A stretch of 64,000 nt of DNA from contig JAHLKI010000017.1 in NCBI GenBank assembly GCA_025602905.1, positions 649,195-713,194 on the forward strand, in the 5' to 3' direction. The position numbers and the translations under genes were made by a program. This DNA is from Phlyctochytrium arcticum (Eukaryota > Chytridiomycota > Chytridiomycetes > Chytridiales > Chytridiaceae). The notes beneath the pieces are model-generated. The model searched no databases and had not been told where the DNA came from. It worked only from the letters and a program-made list of their open reading frames with translations. This document shows positions 55,901 through 63,516 of the stretch, piece after piece. Numbering within the stretch: position 1 is the stretch's first letter; each line of letters begins with the position of its first letter.

Positions 55901-57378
55901 ATCAGATTAGTGCTTATGAGCAGTTTCGCGTCGACCCGGATTGTGAAAAGTATACGGTCTTTCTCACACCTTCCGGTCAATTCCGTTCGCGAGTTCTGTC
56001 TATGGGCGATACGAACGGCGTTGCCAATTTTCAAAGGGCTTCAGAAAGTACGGCTGGGCCTAAACTGGGAAGAAGCATTCGCGTTTACTTGGACAATTTC
56101 CTGGTTACCACAAAGGGGACTCTTCTTGAACATGCCTCGGAGTGTCTGTGGCTGTTAGCGCGCTTTAAGGAGTGCGAGTGGTACATTGGATCCTATGAAT
56201 TTTGTCCTGCGAAGATGGAGGTTCTGGGAAGTCTGATTGGGAATGGTGTTCGTCTTCCCGGCACGAAGGTCATTGATACTGTTTTGGATGTGCCCACGCC
56301 AACCTCAATCGAACAGGTCGATCGCATGCTAGGTGCGTTCCAGTTTGTGGCGGAACATTCGTTGGACTCTGTTGCGGAAAGATCGCTTCTGGCCGACGTG
56401 GTGAAACACCGTAAGGTGAAAGGACGGAAGGCGGCGACCCGACCACCCCCCTTCAACAACAATGGGAAGTTTCTATGGACTCCAACCCATCAAGCTGCCT
56501 GGGACCGAATCAAGAATGAGATGTCCCGGTGCATGAAACTGCGCAGTTTTGACGTTAATGATCCCTCTCTTCGCACATACCTGATAACCGACGCTAGTAT
56601 CGTTGGAATTGCTGGTTATCTCGCCCAAGGTCTGAAGTCGGGTACGTGGAAAGACGCATGGCCTATCCGCTGCTGGTCTCGCTCCTATGTCGCCGGGGAA
56701 CGGAATTATACCACAACGCAACAGGAAAAGTTAGCAGTGGTTGAGTCCTTGTCCCACTATGAGCATTTCTTGCGGGGAGTAGAGTTCACTATCTGCACCG
56801 ACCACGAAGCATTGATTCCCCAAGGACGCGGGACTTCGGCCCCTCTTTCTGATCGACAGGATGCACGCTGGAGTTTGTCTCTCGCGTCGTTTGCACCTAC
56901 TTGGCAACATGTCGCTGGCGAAGATAATGTGCTGGCGGATACCCTTTCTCGCTTGTGGGATGACCATCGCGTTGTTGATGATATGGCGCAGCCTTCGGCA
57001 GACGAGGACGATGTCGATGTTTGGAGATGGAACGCCTTTTCCGGGGCGGGGGAGCAGGATATCCCACGGGCTATAGACGGCGCTCGGGTGATGGCATGCT
57101 CGGCCACTGCTCCTGAAGCCGACTTCCAAGATCTCTCATTGCGTGAACGGCTAAATTCTACATTCGGAGATGGCTTTGATGTCGCCCTTATTAAGGCAAT
57201 CAAGGAGGATGCTCGCTGGGGAGCCGTTTGGGCGGAACCTGGGTTACATTCTGGAATTTCCGTGGTAGATGATCTCCTTCTATTTGAAGACACGCGGCTG
57301 GTGATTCCCGCCTCGTTGACTTGGACTGGCACCCCGGCTCGGGATGGCACATTCGGAATTAGTTCATGTTGGTGCTGA
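52981..57378 (+). CDS. Ty3/gypsy Gag-Pol (gag, protease, reverse transcriptase, RNase H)
   Basis: About 1465 residues from the first ATG in the frame. Gag has a coiled-coil start and a capsid-like helical region. It is followed by a CCHC zinc knuckle CFKCNKKGHISTNC (about residue 499). The aspartic protease has LLVDSGANV (about 676). The RT domain runs to the catalytic YLDN at about 1036, where the usual second Asp of Y-x-D-D is Asn. RNase H includes LITDASIVG and TDHEALIP. The frame ends with a stop at 57376-57378, in the middle of the integrase zinc-binding region, where the next ORF takes over in the -1 frame. The usual GHLGI-type histidine is absent at this point. Either a disabling frameshift or a recoding site with no obvious slippery heptamer. 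Confidence 0.9.
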   Translation: MVPVQHSPIQRPTPLQGNARATLGNTAPPAAMSRVRIASTPSQDREDSVFEGLSQDLLGLGLGDSQGHFGDMDMTQDTIRGLGNGQAVAEIADEETTAMDRELERRQQELYRLRSLAEVKRAKRLKLAELERQIEAARSDLESLDVDEPGRSDGESSHVPTMTAQRQFRNPFETPVAGSRMPPPDTRQFTRGSATTTNPFTLQHPASSGILVDKLEDVKREKLMRKLQLIREGVVPEIRFKGKVGETDRRALMDFEAEVRRAFEEQEVDLGDMDPRFQRLLLLLVKYFLHPDGKAYEMYQQRINSWKTYDDFLEELYLRFLRPNSDAAVIAEWEASIQGSKSFLEWKAELDKLWETVGAHMDRHIYMTKLKEKAHLDVISKVGARLHRLTEVELVDEMGLEDQFRIAQRKEKGTRGAVSAPTTTGNVHVPREQYNQMREKWRAEMKKEGKGSSESQKSLGSAGGSSSTSSSGQASSSVRSSRKVETPEEYAKRVAGLTCFKCNKKGHISTNCPNGARVNATLVRRPEMEPSPDADGSAVGLQRSQVDGEGQPEGGPSPAARFVQGGRSYADVVTAWNDGRRRVKPEKTGLQEEGVKIGPPLPPPPSTGIPTSASVAIPKKTLKKAPQDRQPRAADKKGTSSKPSEWKGVVGNPNSIGNVYSIVAKVGGAEAVLLVDSGANVQMLDTRFVKLHRFSQTEHGQRRKIATGFKGSYGTSAAGTVQVVEVNDRSDRVYFEVGAIDGFDGILGTEWLEAVGAQQCWATDKLIVGGTITERAQKSKTIRAITATVATDENALSDPPVIDPTRTIVISESEPAMFPAWASALEELEKPGSALTVEQARGIVSRFGEEIGVIRPDKTLPPGLPPLRKGMNHTFVMKQDAPPLPKRAIRYPVKYEAQMREKEAKYVSDGRWYRSSDPEAVPTFVVPKGDISKARMVFDERARNQQKELVRYTLPHTDGIRDAVQEADFASQFDQISAYEQFRVDPDCEKYTVFLTPSGQFRSRVLSMGDTNGVANFQRASESTAGPKLGRSIRVYLDNFLVTTKGTLLEHASECLWLLARFKECEWYIGSYEFCPAKMEVLGSLIGNGVRLPGTKVIDTVLDVPTPTSIEQVDRMLGAFQFVAEHSLDSVAERSLLADVVKHRKVKGRKAATRPPPFNNNGKFLWTPTHQAAWDRIKNEMSRCMKLRSFDVNDPSLRTYLITDASIVGIAGYLAQGLKSGTWKDAWPIRCWSRSYVAGERNYTTTQQEKLAVVESLSHYEHFLRGVEFTICTDHEALIPQGRGTSAPLSDRQDARWSLSLASFAPTWQHVAGEDNVLADTLSRLWDDHRVVDDMAQPSADEDDVDVWRWNAFSGAGEQDIPRAIDGARVMACSATAPEADFQDLSLRERLNSTFGDGFDVALIKAIKEDARWGAVWAEPGLHSGISVVDDLLLFEDTRLVIPASLTWTGTPARDGTFGISSCWC

Positions 57379-58748
57379 AAAGGACATATGCCCACTTGCG
57401 CGCTCACTACTACTGGAAAGGCATGTGGGGACAGGTCGACAGTTATGTCCGCGAGTGCGATAGATGCCAGCGAGCGAAGTCCCGATACGTGCAGGAACCC
57501 GGTCTGGCCATGGCCATGCCCATTGTGGGTCGCCTGGGGGAGCATTTAGGGATGGACTTCGTAGGACCTCTTCCTGAAATCCGCGGTTATGATTCAATCT
57601 GGCATGTGCAAGACCGTCCATCAGGAAAATCGATTTTGATTCCCTGGAAAACAACCGGAACGGCAAAGGATCTGGCAACCCTTTTTATGGAACGTATTTA
57701 CCCACGGTGGGGCTTGCCAGTGGACATCCTCAGCGATCGCGATTCGAAATTCACCTCACAGTTTTGGGAAGTGGTGATGGCTGCGCTTCCGGTCAAATTA
57801 CGACGTACAACCGCATTTCGCCCCAACGTTGATGGACAAGTCGAGCGCCGGCATCGTGATTTGAATGAAGGAATGCGGGCATCGATTGATGGTAGTCATG
57901 AGAAATGGTTGGATGCTTTACCGTTATTGGAGTTTAGATGCAACGCCTCCGTATCGCGCACGACGGGGAGAAGCCCGTTCGAATTAACTATCGGCTTTAT
58001 TCCCACAGTCCTTCCCCGTTTACCATCCTCCAAGTCTGGTTCGAAGGAGGCCGATGCCTGGCTGCAACAATTGGATACTATACGAAAGGATGCTGAAGAC
58101 TCAATGCGGACAGCCAAGGTAGATCAAGTATTGACGGCCAATACGGGCAAACGAAATGCGGCCGCTTACAAGCAAGGAGATCGGGTGCTGTTGAACACCA
58201 AGAATTTAAAGCTCAAGTACCAGAACGTGGAGAAGCTCAAGGACAAATGGACGGGGCCTTTCGTGGTTGGTGAGCAAGCCGGGCGAACCGTGCACCTGGA
58301 ACTTCCTAGGCATTGGCGCATCTTCCCGAAATTTGATGTCTCTCTGGTCAAACGTTATGAAGGGCCTGAAGATCGTTTCCCGGGATCGTTTCCGGAATTG
58401 GATGATGAGGGACAATCTCTGTGGGCAGTTGAAGACATCATCGATCACCGGTGGAACGGAAAAAAGAAACAAGATGAGTATCGTATCCGGTGGTCTGGAT
58501 ATTCGGCTGCCGAAGACACATGGGAACCTATCGAGCATCTGAATCACGCTGCATTGGATGATTTCGCGGACTATCTGGAACGGACCAAACATAGTCCGGC
58601 GGCAAAGGTTCCCTCTACCCCTACTGTTCCCTCTACGACCGCCGTCCCCGCTACGCGAACCGCCCCTGCTGAACCCACTGCTGTCAGGGATGAAGAGGCA
58701 CCCGTCAGAGTGCTGCGCAACCGCCGTGTTCCTCTGGGGAGGATGTAG
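57366..58748 (+). CDS. Ty3/gypsy integrase with C-terminal chromodomain
   Basis: 460 codons, in the -1 frame relative to gag-pol and overlapping its end by 13 bp. It has part of the HHCC zinc module (YAHLRAHYYW and CDRCQRAK). The D,D-35-E core follows: GMDFVGPLP, LSDRDSKFTSQFW and VDGQVERRH. A GPY/F-like segment comes next, then a chromodomain (WAVEDIIDHRW, DEYRIRWSGYSAAEDTWEP) that would guide insertion by binding modified histone tails. The stop codon overlaps the first bases of the 3' LTR. The ATG at 57366 may not be used if translation comes from frameshifting. Confidence 0.88.
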   Translation: MLVLKRTYAHLRAHYYWKGMWGQVDSYVRECDRCQRAKSRYVQEPGLAMAMPIVGRLGEHLGMDFVGPLPEIRGYDSIWHVQDRPSGKSILIPWKTTGTAKDLATLFMERIYPRWGLPVDILSDRDSKFTSQFWEVVMAALPVKLRRTTAFRPNVDGQVERRHRDLNEGMRASIDGSHEKWLDALPLLEFRCNASVSRTTGRSPFELTIGFIPTVLPRLPSSKSGSKEADAWLQQLDTIRKDAEDSMRTAKVDQVLTANTGKRNAAAYKQGDRVLLNTKNLKLKYQNVEKLKDKWTGPFVVGEQAGRTVHLELPRHWRIFPKFDVSLVKRYEGPEDRFPGSFPELDDEGQSLWAVEDIIDHRWNGKKKQDEYRIRWSGYSAAEDTWEPIEHLNHAALDDFADYLERTKHSPAAKVPSTPTVPSTTAVPATRTAPAEPTAVRDEEAPVRVLRNRRVPLGRM

Positions 58749-58967
58749 GAGAGTGATGAAGCGTGGCTTCAAGCGCGGGATCAATTAGACTTAGATCGTA
58801 CATTTGTGTTACGCGAGTTTTGGGCGGGATCAGATAGAACCTGTCGGAGATTCAGAACTTAGAACGTTAGGTCGATTGTATAGAACCCCTATACATTAAC
58901 GCTTGAATAAACTACTCTAAACAGTCAGTTGTTAGTTGCATTCAAGTTCGTAGTCTCGGCTACTACA
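58744..58967 (+). repeat. 3' LTR
   Basis: 224 bp, matching the 5' LTR with two substitutions and one 2-bp deletion; followed by the TSD TCACT. Confidence 0.92.
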
Positions 58968-59051
58968 TCACTCCAAATATCCACCGGTAAACCCCAGCGA
59001 GGGTATATACGTTCCATAAAAAGATCTGCCAAATCCTTAGCTGTCCCCGTT
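58968..59051 (-). pseudogene. Old Ty3/gypsy integrase fragment (other side of the nested insertion)
   Basis: The minus strand encodes TAKDLADLFMERIYPRWG followed by LPVDIWSD, which continues exactly into RDSKFTAQFWE at 52512 once the young element and one TSD copy are removed. Sequence similarity ends where the 60-bp palindrome begins, so the rest of the old copy has been lost or replaced. Confidence 0.85.
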
Positions 59052-59111
59052 GTGATAGTGCATAACCAAATCCCATAGTATATACTATGGGATTTGGTTA
59101 TGCACTATCAC
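59052..59111. repeat. Perfect 60-bp palindrome
   Basis: The two 30-bp halves are exact reverse complements, meeting at ATAGTAT/ATACTAT with no spacer; each arm contains GTGCATAACCAAATCCC or its complement. One more T-A pair extends it at 59051/59112. It marks the junction between retrotransposon debris and the AT-richer virus-like region. Confidence 0.95.
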
Positions 59112-59121
59112 AGGGGAGATT

Positions 59122-59176
59122 CCAACTATGGGCCAACTATGGGCCAACTATGGGCCAACTATGGGCCAACTATGGG
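59122..59176. repeat. 11-bp tandem repeat CCAACTATGGG, five copies
   Basis: Five perfect head-to-tail units beginning 10 bp after the palindrome. Three TTTACACCGG-like units follow at about 59183-59215. Confidence 0.95.
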
Positions 59177-59396
59177 TCACATTACACCGGACTTTACACC
59201 GGGCTTTACACCGTGTAATACGCTGTGTACGGGACTTCCAGAAAATTCACAAATTTCTTCTGTCATAATTTCACACCTTACAAGTCGGCGAAGAATATTC
59301 TTCGCCCCATTTACAAATCTTCACCGGATTTTAACCAAGTCTTCACCGGATTTCGACCAAATCTTCCAACATTCATATTTTTACATATATACACAT

Positions 59397-59819
59397 TCAA
59401 ATATCCACATTTTCCTCTTTCTTAATCTCCTCTACTAAACCATCCATATCTAATACATTTATCGTTTTCCACCATACATCTGTTTCCTTCGTATATTCCT
59501 CTTGAATCTCTAATGGCAATGCTTTGTAATCCACTCTTCTCATCTTTCGAATGTCAAATCGTAAATGTTTTAGTGTTCTTCCTTTTCGTATCTTGATTTC
59601 CGTTATTCCCTTTGCCTTCATGTGTGTCTTGACCTTTTCCAATATTGCCGCATGTCGCTTTATCAGTGTTGATGCTTTCCTGAATTCCTCGGAATGTTCC
59701 AAGTCTATCAATTCTTCCGCCTTCTTCTCAATAAATGTCGCTTCCATTCTTATCCAGCGATGGGTGATATTGTCGAATGACTTCTCCGTTATGGAGCGGG
59801 CCCTGTACGGGACTTTCAA
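59397..59819 (-). CDS. Hypothetical small basic/acidic protein of the virus-like region
   Basis: The open frame has 140 codons. The first ATG in it is at 59747 (116 residues), since the codon at 59819 is TTG. It is Lys/Glu-rich and predicted helical (EKKAEELIDLEHSEEF), ending EEIKKEENVDI. Codon usage is AT-ending like the D5 gene nearby and unlike the rest of the window. No family recognised. It lies downstream of the iteron block on the same strand as the D5 gene. Confidence 0.5.
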   Translation of the reverse strand: MKVPYRARSITEKSFDNITHRWIRMEATFIEKKAEELIDLEHSEEFRKASTLIKRHAAILEKVKTHMKAKGITEIKIRKGRTLKHLRFDIRKMRRVDYKALPLEIQEEYTKETDVWWKTINVLDMDGLVEEIKKEENVDI

Positions 59820-59878
59820 ACCTTATAACATTCTCTCGTTATCGATATAACTCGATATCGATATCATCCCAAAAAAAA

Positions 59879-60243
59879 GGTGACAGACTTGGTGACAGCC
59901 TCTTTTTACTCCATGTCTCGAGTGAGTGACATTTTTTATTATATATTTCCCTCCATTTTACATGTAGGTGACAGAGGTGACAGACTTTTTGAGGTAAAGT
60001 CCCTGGGGATATAGTTTTTAGACTAGTGAGAAGTAGTTCACACGTTCTGTGAACTTCTGCTCACTCATAAAAATTCTATAAGAAAAATAAATATTCAAAA
60101 AGTCTGTCACCTCTGTCACCCTTTTTTTCCCCTACATAGAAACACTACACTACTTTATTAATAAATTTTTATTTTCCTACATGTACCGAGTGGGTGACAG
60201 ACTTTTAAAAGTCTGTCACCAAGTCTGTCACCACCTGTCACCC
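59879..60243. repeat. GGTGACAG iteron and nested-palindrome block (origin-like)
   Basis: Ten copies of the octamer GGTGACAG: plus strand at about 59879, 59891, 59967, 59976 and 60193, minus strand at about 60103, 60112, 60213, 60225 and 60236. 59966-59992 and about 60094-60119 form a 26-bp inverted repeat around a second imperfect hairpin (about 60026-60066). 60193-60220 is a perfect 28-bp palindrome with centre TTTTAAAA. The interval is about 70% A/T and sits between the 3' end of the D5 gene and the 59397 ORF. Confidence 0.88.
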
Positions 60244-60262
60244 CTCTTCACCCATCCCCGAT

Positions 60263-62746
60263 TCAAACATTCTTCAATTCTATCCCTACAAAGTATCGAG
60301 CCGTCTTTGTTCGCTTCTCCGATACTACCGCTCTCAGTTCTTTGTAAAATCTGATTCGCTCACAAAGAGTTGTGGATCCAACATTATCGGCCAGATACTT
60401 ATCGTAGATTGCGGTTCGTTCAATTTTGTCTTGGGGGTTGTTGGTCAATTTATACGTCATTTTGAACCATTTCGCAACGGTTAGAGAATTTACCAGATTC
60501 TTTTTAGTATACTCATTGACCTCCTCTGGAACCTTTATCGATAAATCCAAAGTTCCATCCTTCTTTACAAACTTTGCTTTAAAGTATTTCAGCAATATGA
60601 GAATAAATGTGTCTCGATATTCTGGAGAGGAGAATAGTTTTTTGAGGTGTGGATTAACTTGACGAACGATTTGTTCATCCTCATCCTCGTCCATTTCAAC
60701 GGCCTCTTCCTCATCCTCATCTTCATCATCACATTCTGCAAATGTAACGGTGTAAGGGATCATTTTCGCCGAAAGAGCAATAGCAGTATCGATACGGTCG
60801 AATTTTGGATCCTCGTTTGTTTGGATGTGGAGAGCCGCAGTCATAGGGAATGTGAGAGGTTTACCGTGAAGTGTCCGGACAGGATAAGGGTCATTTCCTC
60901 GAATAATTTTGATTTCGTCGGAAGCAAAACATTGACCAACTTGAGGCCCAGAAGTTGCGAGATATCTCTTACCGAAACAGTTGAACATTTGCGCATTTGG
61001 GGCATCACGTTGACCTTTGGTGCGAGTAGTAATATTTTCTGGTTTGATAAAGTAGAAATAAGTACCGAAGGTAGATGTAACGAGCGTGGTTTCGGCACCT
61101 TTTCCATTACGACCTCCTCCTTTTTGTACGTAGAAGGACTCCTCTACAACCTTTCCATATAGACATCGTGCAAGTTGAGCGATACGATAGTCACGTATAT
61201 TATCGCATGGAAAGATGCTTTCAATGAATGAGGCGATTACCTCTTTAATGTCCGCATCTTCTCCATCGCTAGGAAAAGGATACCCGCAAGTGTGCAAGAT
61301 GTAATAATTGGCTTCAAAAGGACGAAACTCACCAGTGGTAAGGTCATAAACCCCATCGGTGAATGCGAAAAGATGAGGATTTGAAAGAAAGAGCCAGATA
61401 CAATTGTCGTTTTTAACAGAGAGTCTATCGACATTTTTGGCCACATTCCCGGAAAAATCATTCATTTCGATTATTCGTTGAAATTGTTTGAACACATCTC
61501 TAAGGTCGTTGACACTCTGCATATCGTCCTCTGCTTCCTGGATAAGAGATTTAAAGGAGGACACCAAAGTTTCGGCAACTTGGATATTCAAATCACTTGC
61601 TCCAATAGTGTCATACTCGCGCCAGATATTGTCTTTCCCGAGGATATAGAGAAAACCGCTTGTATGTTTCATGATACTATCGGCACTTTGCTCTTCAATA
61701 AACCATTTTGCGGCGTTGAGATGGGTTGGAGCATAAAGTCGCTTGAAATCGAAATATTTCCATTTGCCAGATGGTAAATCCCGCAACCCTTCGAAATCAA
61801 TATCTTCTTTTTGCTTTTTTTTGGGTGGCTCATCATCATCTTCCTCCTCATCATCATCTTCCTCCAAAGGTTCATACTTCAAACGGAATTTCTCCAAAAA
61901 CGCATCAGATACAAGGAGTGGTTTTTCCGCCAGTTTAATATGAATACCACATTCGTCTTTGACGAATTGTGAACATTCATCAAGTAACTCTTGAGTCATA
62001 TCGTGACCCTCTCTTTTCCTAACCATTCCACCATCAAAGATAAGAGCATCAACCGACCATCCCCGATCGGTAAAGAATCGATCCATTAAAAGTGTCACCT
62101 TGTTTTCGAGGGTTTGGGTTACTTGTGCGATAAAACTTCCTTCGCGATTGCCCTTAATAGTAGCATCCCGGGATGTTCTCACTTTTTCCCAAATGTCGGG
62201 ATACTCGATTTTTAGAATGGGGCAAAGTGTGGTGTAAATAACTGAGTGTATTTCAGAAAAGAAAGGGTCGCTGATTTTACGCCCAGCGAATAACATCATG
62301 GAAACGACCTCTTGTTTGTCAATTTTCTTTTCTGTCAAGATAGTAGAGCGATTTTCGACATAGTGAGTTAGAGCATCACAAGTGATAGAATGCCTTTTAA
62401 AGAGATGAGCGATTAAAGTAAATATAGAGTTTACTTGGTCGATATCATGATACCGTCCTGCTGCTAGATACTGTCTGAAATGATTATTTCTTGCCTCGAG
62501 ATTCTGAAGAGACAGTCCTCTAGCCCATAATCGGCCAATTTGCTCTAGGCTCCCTTTTTCGGAATAAGCATACTCGGTGCGATAAAGATTTTTTCCAACT
62601 TTGCGATGCTTAAGAGCACGCAAACGGGTCTTCAGTTTGTGTAAAACGAATGGACTCTGAAGACAATATTTGATATGAATGTCATTGATATACTCGAATT
62701 TTTCGAGTGCGGTATCGCTTGATAATTTTGGACAAAAGTCAGACAT
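60263..62746 (-). CDS. D5-like primase-helicase (superfamily 3), viral type
   Basis: A single-exon protein of 827 residues from an ATG at 62746. The C-terminal half is an SF3 helicase. The Walker A-like motif is GGGRNGKGAETTL (about residues 538-550), with Gly where Ser or Thr usually follows GK. A DEIKIIRGNDPYPVRTL segment matches the IK-x-I-x-G-x-D-x(4)-R core of D5 proteins. ALHIQTNEDP carries the motif C Asn. The region before it (HLFAFTDGVYDLTTGEF) is the D5_N-type module that introduces viral helicases. The N-terminal part with FDGGMVRK (about residue 237) may be the primase-like portion. There are two acidic low-complexity inserts, at about residues 295-315 and 668-690. Such proteins drive DNA replication of nucleocytoplasmic large DNA viruses, polinton-like viruses and relatives. 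No introns, AT-rich codons and no fungal-type neighbours indicate an integrated virus or mobile replicon. Confidence 0.87.
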   Translation of the reverse strand: MSDFCPKLSSDTALEKFEYINDIHIKYCLQSPFVLHKLKTRLRALKHRKVGKNLYRTEYAYSEKGSLEQIGRLWARGLSLQNLEARNNHFRQYLAAGRYHDIDQVNSIFTLIAHLFKRHSITCDALTHYVENRSTILTEKKIDKQEVVSMMLFAGRKISDPFFSEIHSVIYTTLCPILKIEYPDIWEKVRTSRDATIKGNREGSFIAQVTQTLENKVTLLMDRFFTDRGWSVDALIFDGGMVRKREGHDMTQELLDECSQFVKDECGIHIKLAEKPLLVSDAFLEKFRLKYEPLEEDDDEEEDDDEPPKKKQKEDIDFEGLRDLPSGKWKYFDFKRLYAPTHLNAAKWFIEEQSADSIMKHTSGFLYILGKDNIWREYDTIGASDLNIQVAETLVSSFKSLIQEAEDDMQSVNDLRDVFKQFQRIIEMNDFSGNVAKNVDRLSVKNDNCIWLFLSNPHLFAFTDGVYDLTTGEFRPFEANYYILHTCGYPFPSDGEDADIKEVIASFIESIFPCDNIRDYRIAQLARCLYGKVVEESFYVQKGGGRNGKGAETTLVTSTFGTYFYFIKPENITTRTKGQRDAPNAQMFNCFGKRYLATSGPQVGQCFASDEIKIIRGNDPYPVRTLHGKPLTFPMTAALHIQTNEDPKFDRIDTAIALSAKMIPYTVTFAECDDEDEDEEEAVEMDEDEDEQIVRQVNPHLKKLFSSPEYRDTFILILLKYFKAKFVKKDGTLDLSIKVPEEVNEYTKKNLVNSLTVAKWFKMTYKLTNNPQDKIERTAIYDKYLADNVGSTTLCERIRFYKELRAVVSEKRTKTARYFVGIELKNV

Positions 62747-62815
62747 AATTGTGTTATTGAATGTTTAGTAACTTTCCTTCTTTAAACAAGAGTTTTATTT
62801 CTTTAAATAACAATT

Positions 62816-62965
62816 AAACGCAACATCGACATTCAAAACGGTATTGGTCATAATCCATCACATACATCGAAATTCGAGAAATTCCGATGTAAACGCAACA
62901 TCGACATTCAAAACGGTATTGGTCATAATCAATCACATACATCGAAATTCGAGAAATTCCGATGT
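62816..62965. repeat. Two tandem 75-bp direct repeats between divergent genes
   Basis: 62816-62890 and 62891-62965 differ at one position (CCATCAC/CAATCAC). Each contains a near-palindrome with ACATCG and CGATGT arms around AATTCGAGAAATT. They lie between the start codons of the D5 gene (minus) and the HTH gene (plus), so they are probably a shared promoter or operator. Confidence 0.9.
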
Positions 62966-63057
62966 AGACGATGACTCTTTCAAACGTAACAAATGAAATA
63001 TTGATTCATATTTAAAAAGATAGTAAAATAGTATAGCATTATTGCAATATTCTCGCA

Positions 63058-63372
63058 ATGACTGGGTCAAAAAGCATTTATACAGCAGTTGTAACCTTTC
63101 TGGGAGAAGAACGAACGGTCGAAGCACGAAGCATTCGACAATCGGCTAGGAAACTCGGTGTGTCCTATCCAACAATTCATAAAATGCTCAACAATCGCGA
63201 AACTACTCTGGATGAAGGCTGTAATCACAGAAAGACCAAAGAATACAGAAAAGTGATATCTTTAAGGGGTATGAGGAAAAGGGGGGGTCAAATCGATATT
63301 CTCGATAATCTCGATCGTGTAGGAACATTAGGAACATTAAGATTATCGATATTACCCCCCCACCTCCCATAA
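63058..63372 (+). CDS. Small helix-turn-helix protein of the virus-like region
   Basis: 104 residues from the ATG at 63058. Residues about 23-50 (ARSIRQSARKLGVSYPTIHK) have the pattern of a psq/Tc-type helix-turn-helix: an Ala/Ser-rich first helix, a G-V turn and a recognition helix. The first 66 residues look like a coherent DNA-binding domain. The C-terminal part from about residue 73 is encoded by a 63281-63361 inverted repeat and may be accidental, so the original protein may have continued differently. It is divergent from the D5 gene and next to the 75-bp repeats, which it could bind (inference). Confidence 0.58.
   Translation: MTGSKSIYTAVVTFLGEERTVEARSIRQSARKLGVSYPTIHKMLNNRETTLDEGCNHRKTKEYRKVISLRGMRKRGGQIDILDNLDRVGTLGTLRLSILPPHLP
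63281..63361. repeat. Short inverted repeat with G-run/C-run ends
   Basis: Left arm GGGGGGGTCAAATCGATATT...TCGATAATC, right arm GATTATCGATATTACCCCCCC. The arms are 20-29 bp with a short gap and flank a TAGGAACATTAGGAACATTAAG core. Size and shape fit a small non-autonomous insertion or a transcription terminator hairpin. Confidence 0.7.
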
Positions 63373-63516
63373 ATGACATGGGACATTTTGTAAAAACAAA
63401 GTCCAAACTCTGACATAATGTCGGACATTTTTAAAGTTTGTGTTATTTGCTAGACTTATCAGGATACAAAAGAACAACAAGACGACCAGAATCATTGCTT
63501 TAACCCCCCATTCAGA
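63362..63516. promoter_or_regulatory. Upstream region of the partial gene at 63517
   Basis: Two GACAT/ATGTC inverted words (about 63376-63381, 63411-63427) and an A/T-rich stretch precede the start codon. No clear core promoter motif seen. Confidence 0.3.

Larger units (their letters stand above)
52518..58967 (+). mobile_element. Full-length Ty3/gypsy chromovirus LTR retrotransposon
   Basis: 6450 bp with LTRs 52518-52743 and 58744-58967, each starting TGTAGGAGAG and ending CTACTACA. They differ by two substitutions and a 2-bp indel. It is flanked by the 5-bp TSD TCACT. The order is gag, protease, RT, RNase H, integrase, chromodomain. The purine-rich GGGGAGGA immediately before the 3' LTR is the polypurine tract. 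The element sits inside the integrase gene of an older relative in the opposite orientation. Nearly identical LTRs indicate recent insertion. Confidence 0.93.

Noticed and set aside
57350..57380. Programmed -1 frameshift site between gag-pol and integrase
   Set aside because: No X-XXY-YYZ heptamer precedes the stop and the junction removes a conserved histidine, so a mutation is more likely; kept only as a question.
59551..59850. Plus-strand ORF opposite the 59397 gene
   Set aside because: The minus-strand frame has the helical, charged composition of a protein; the plus-strand frame is its antisense.
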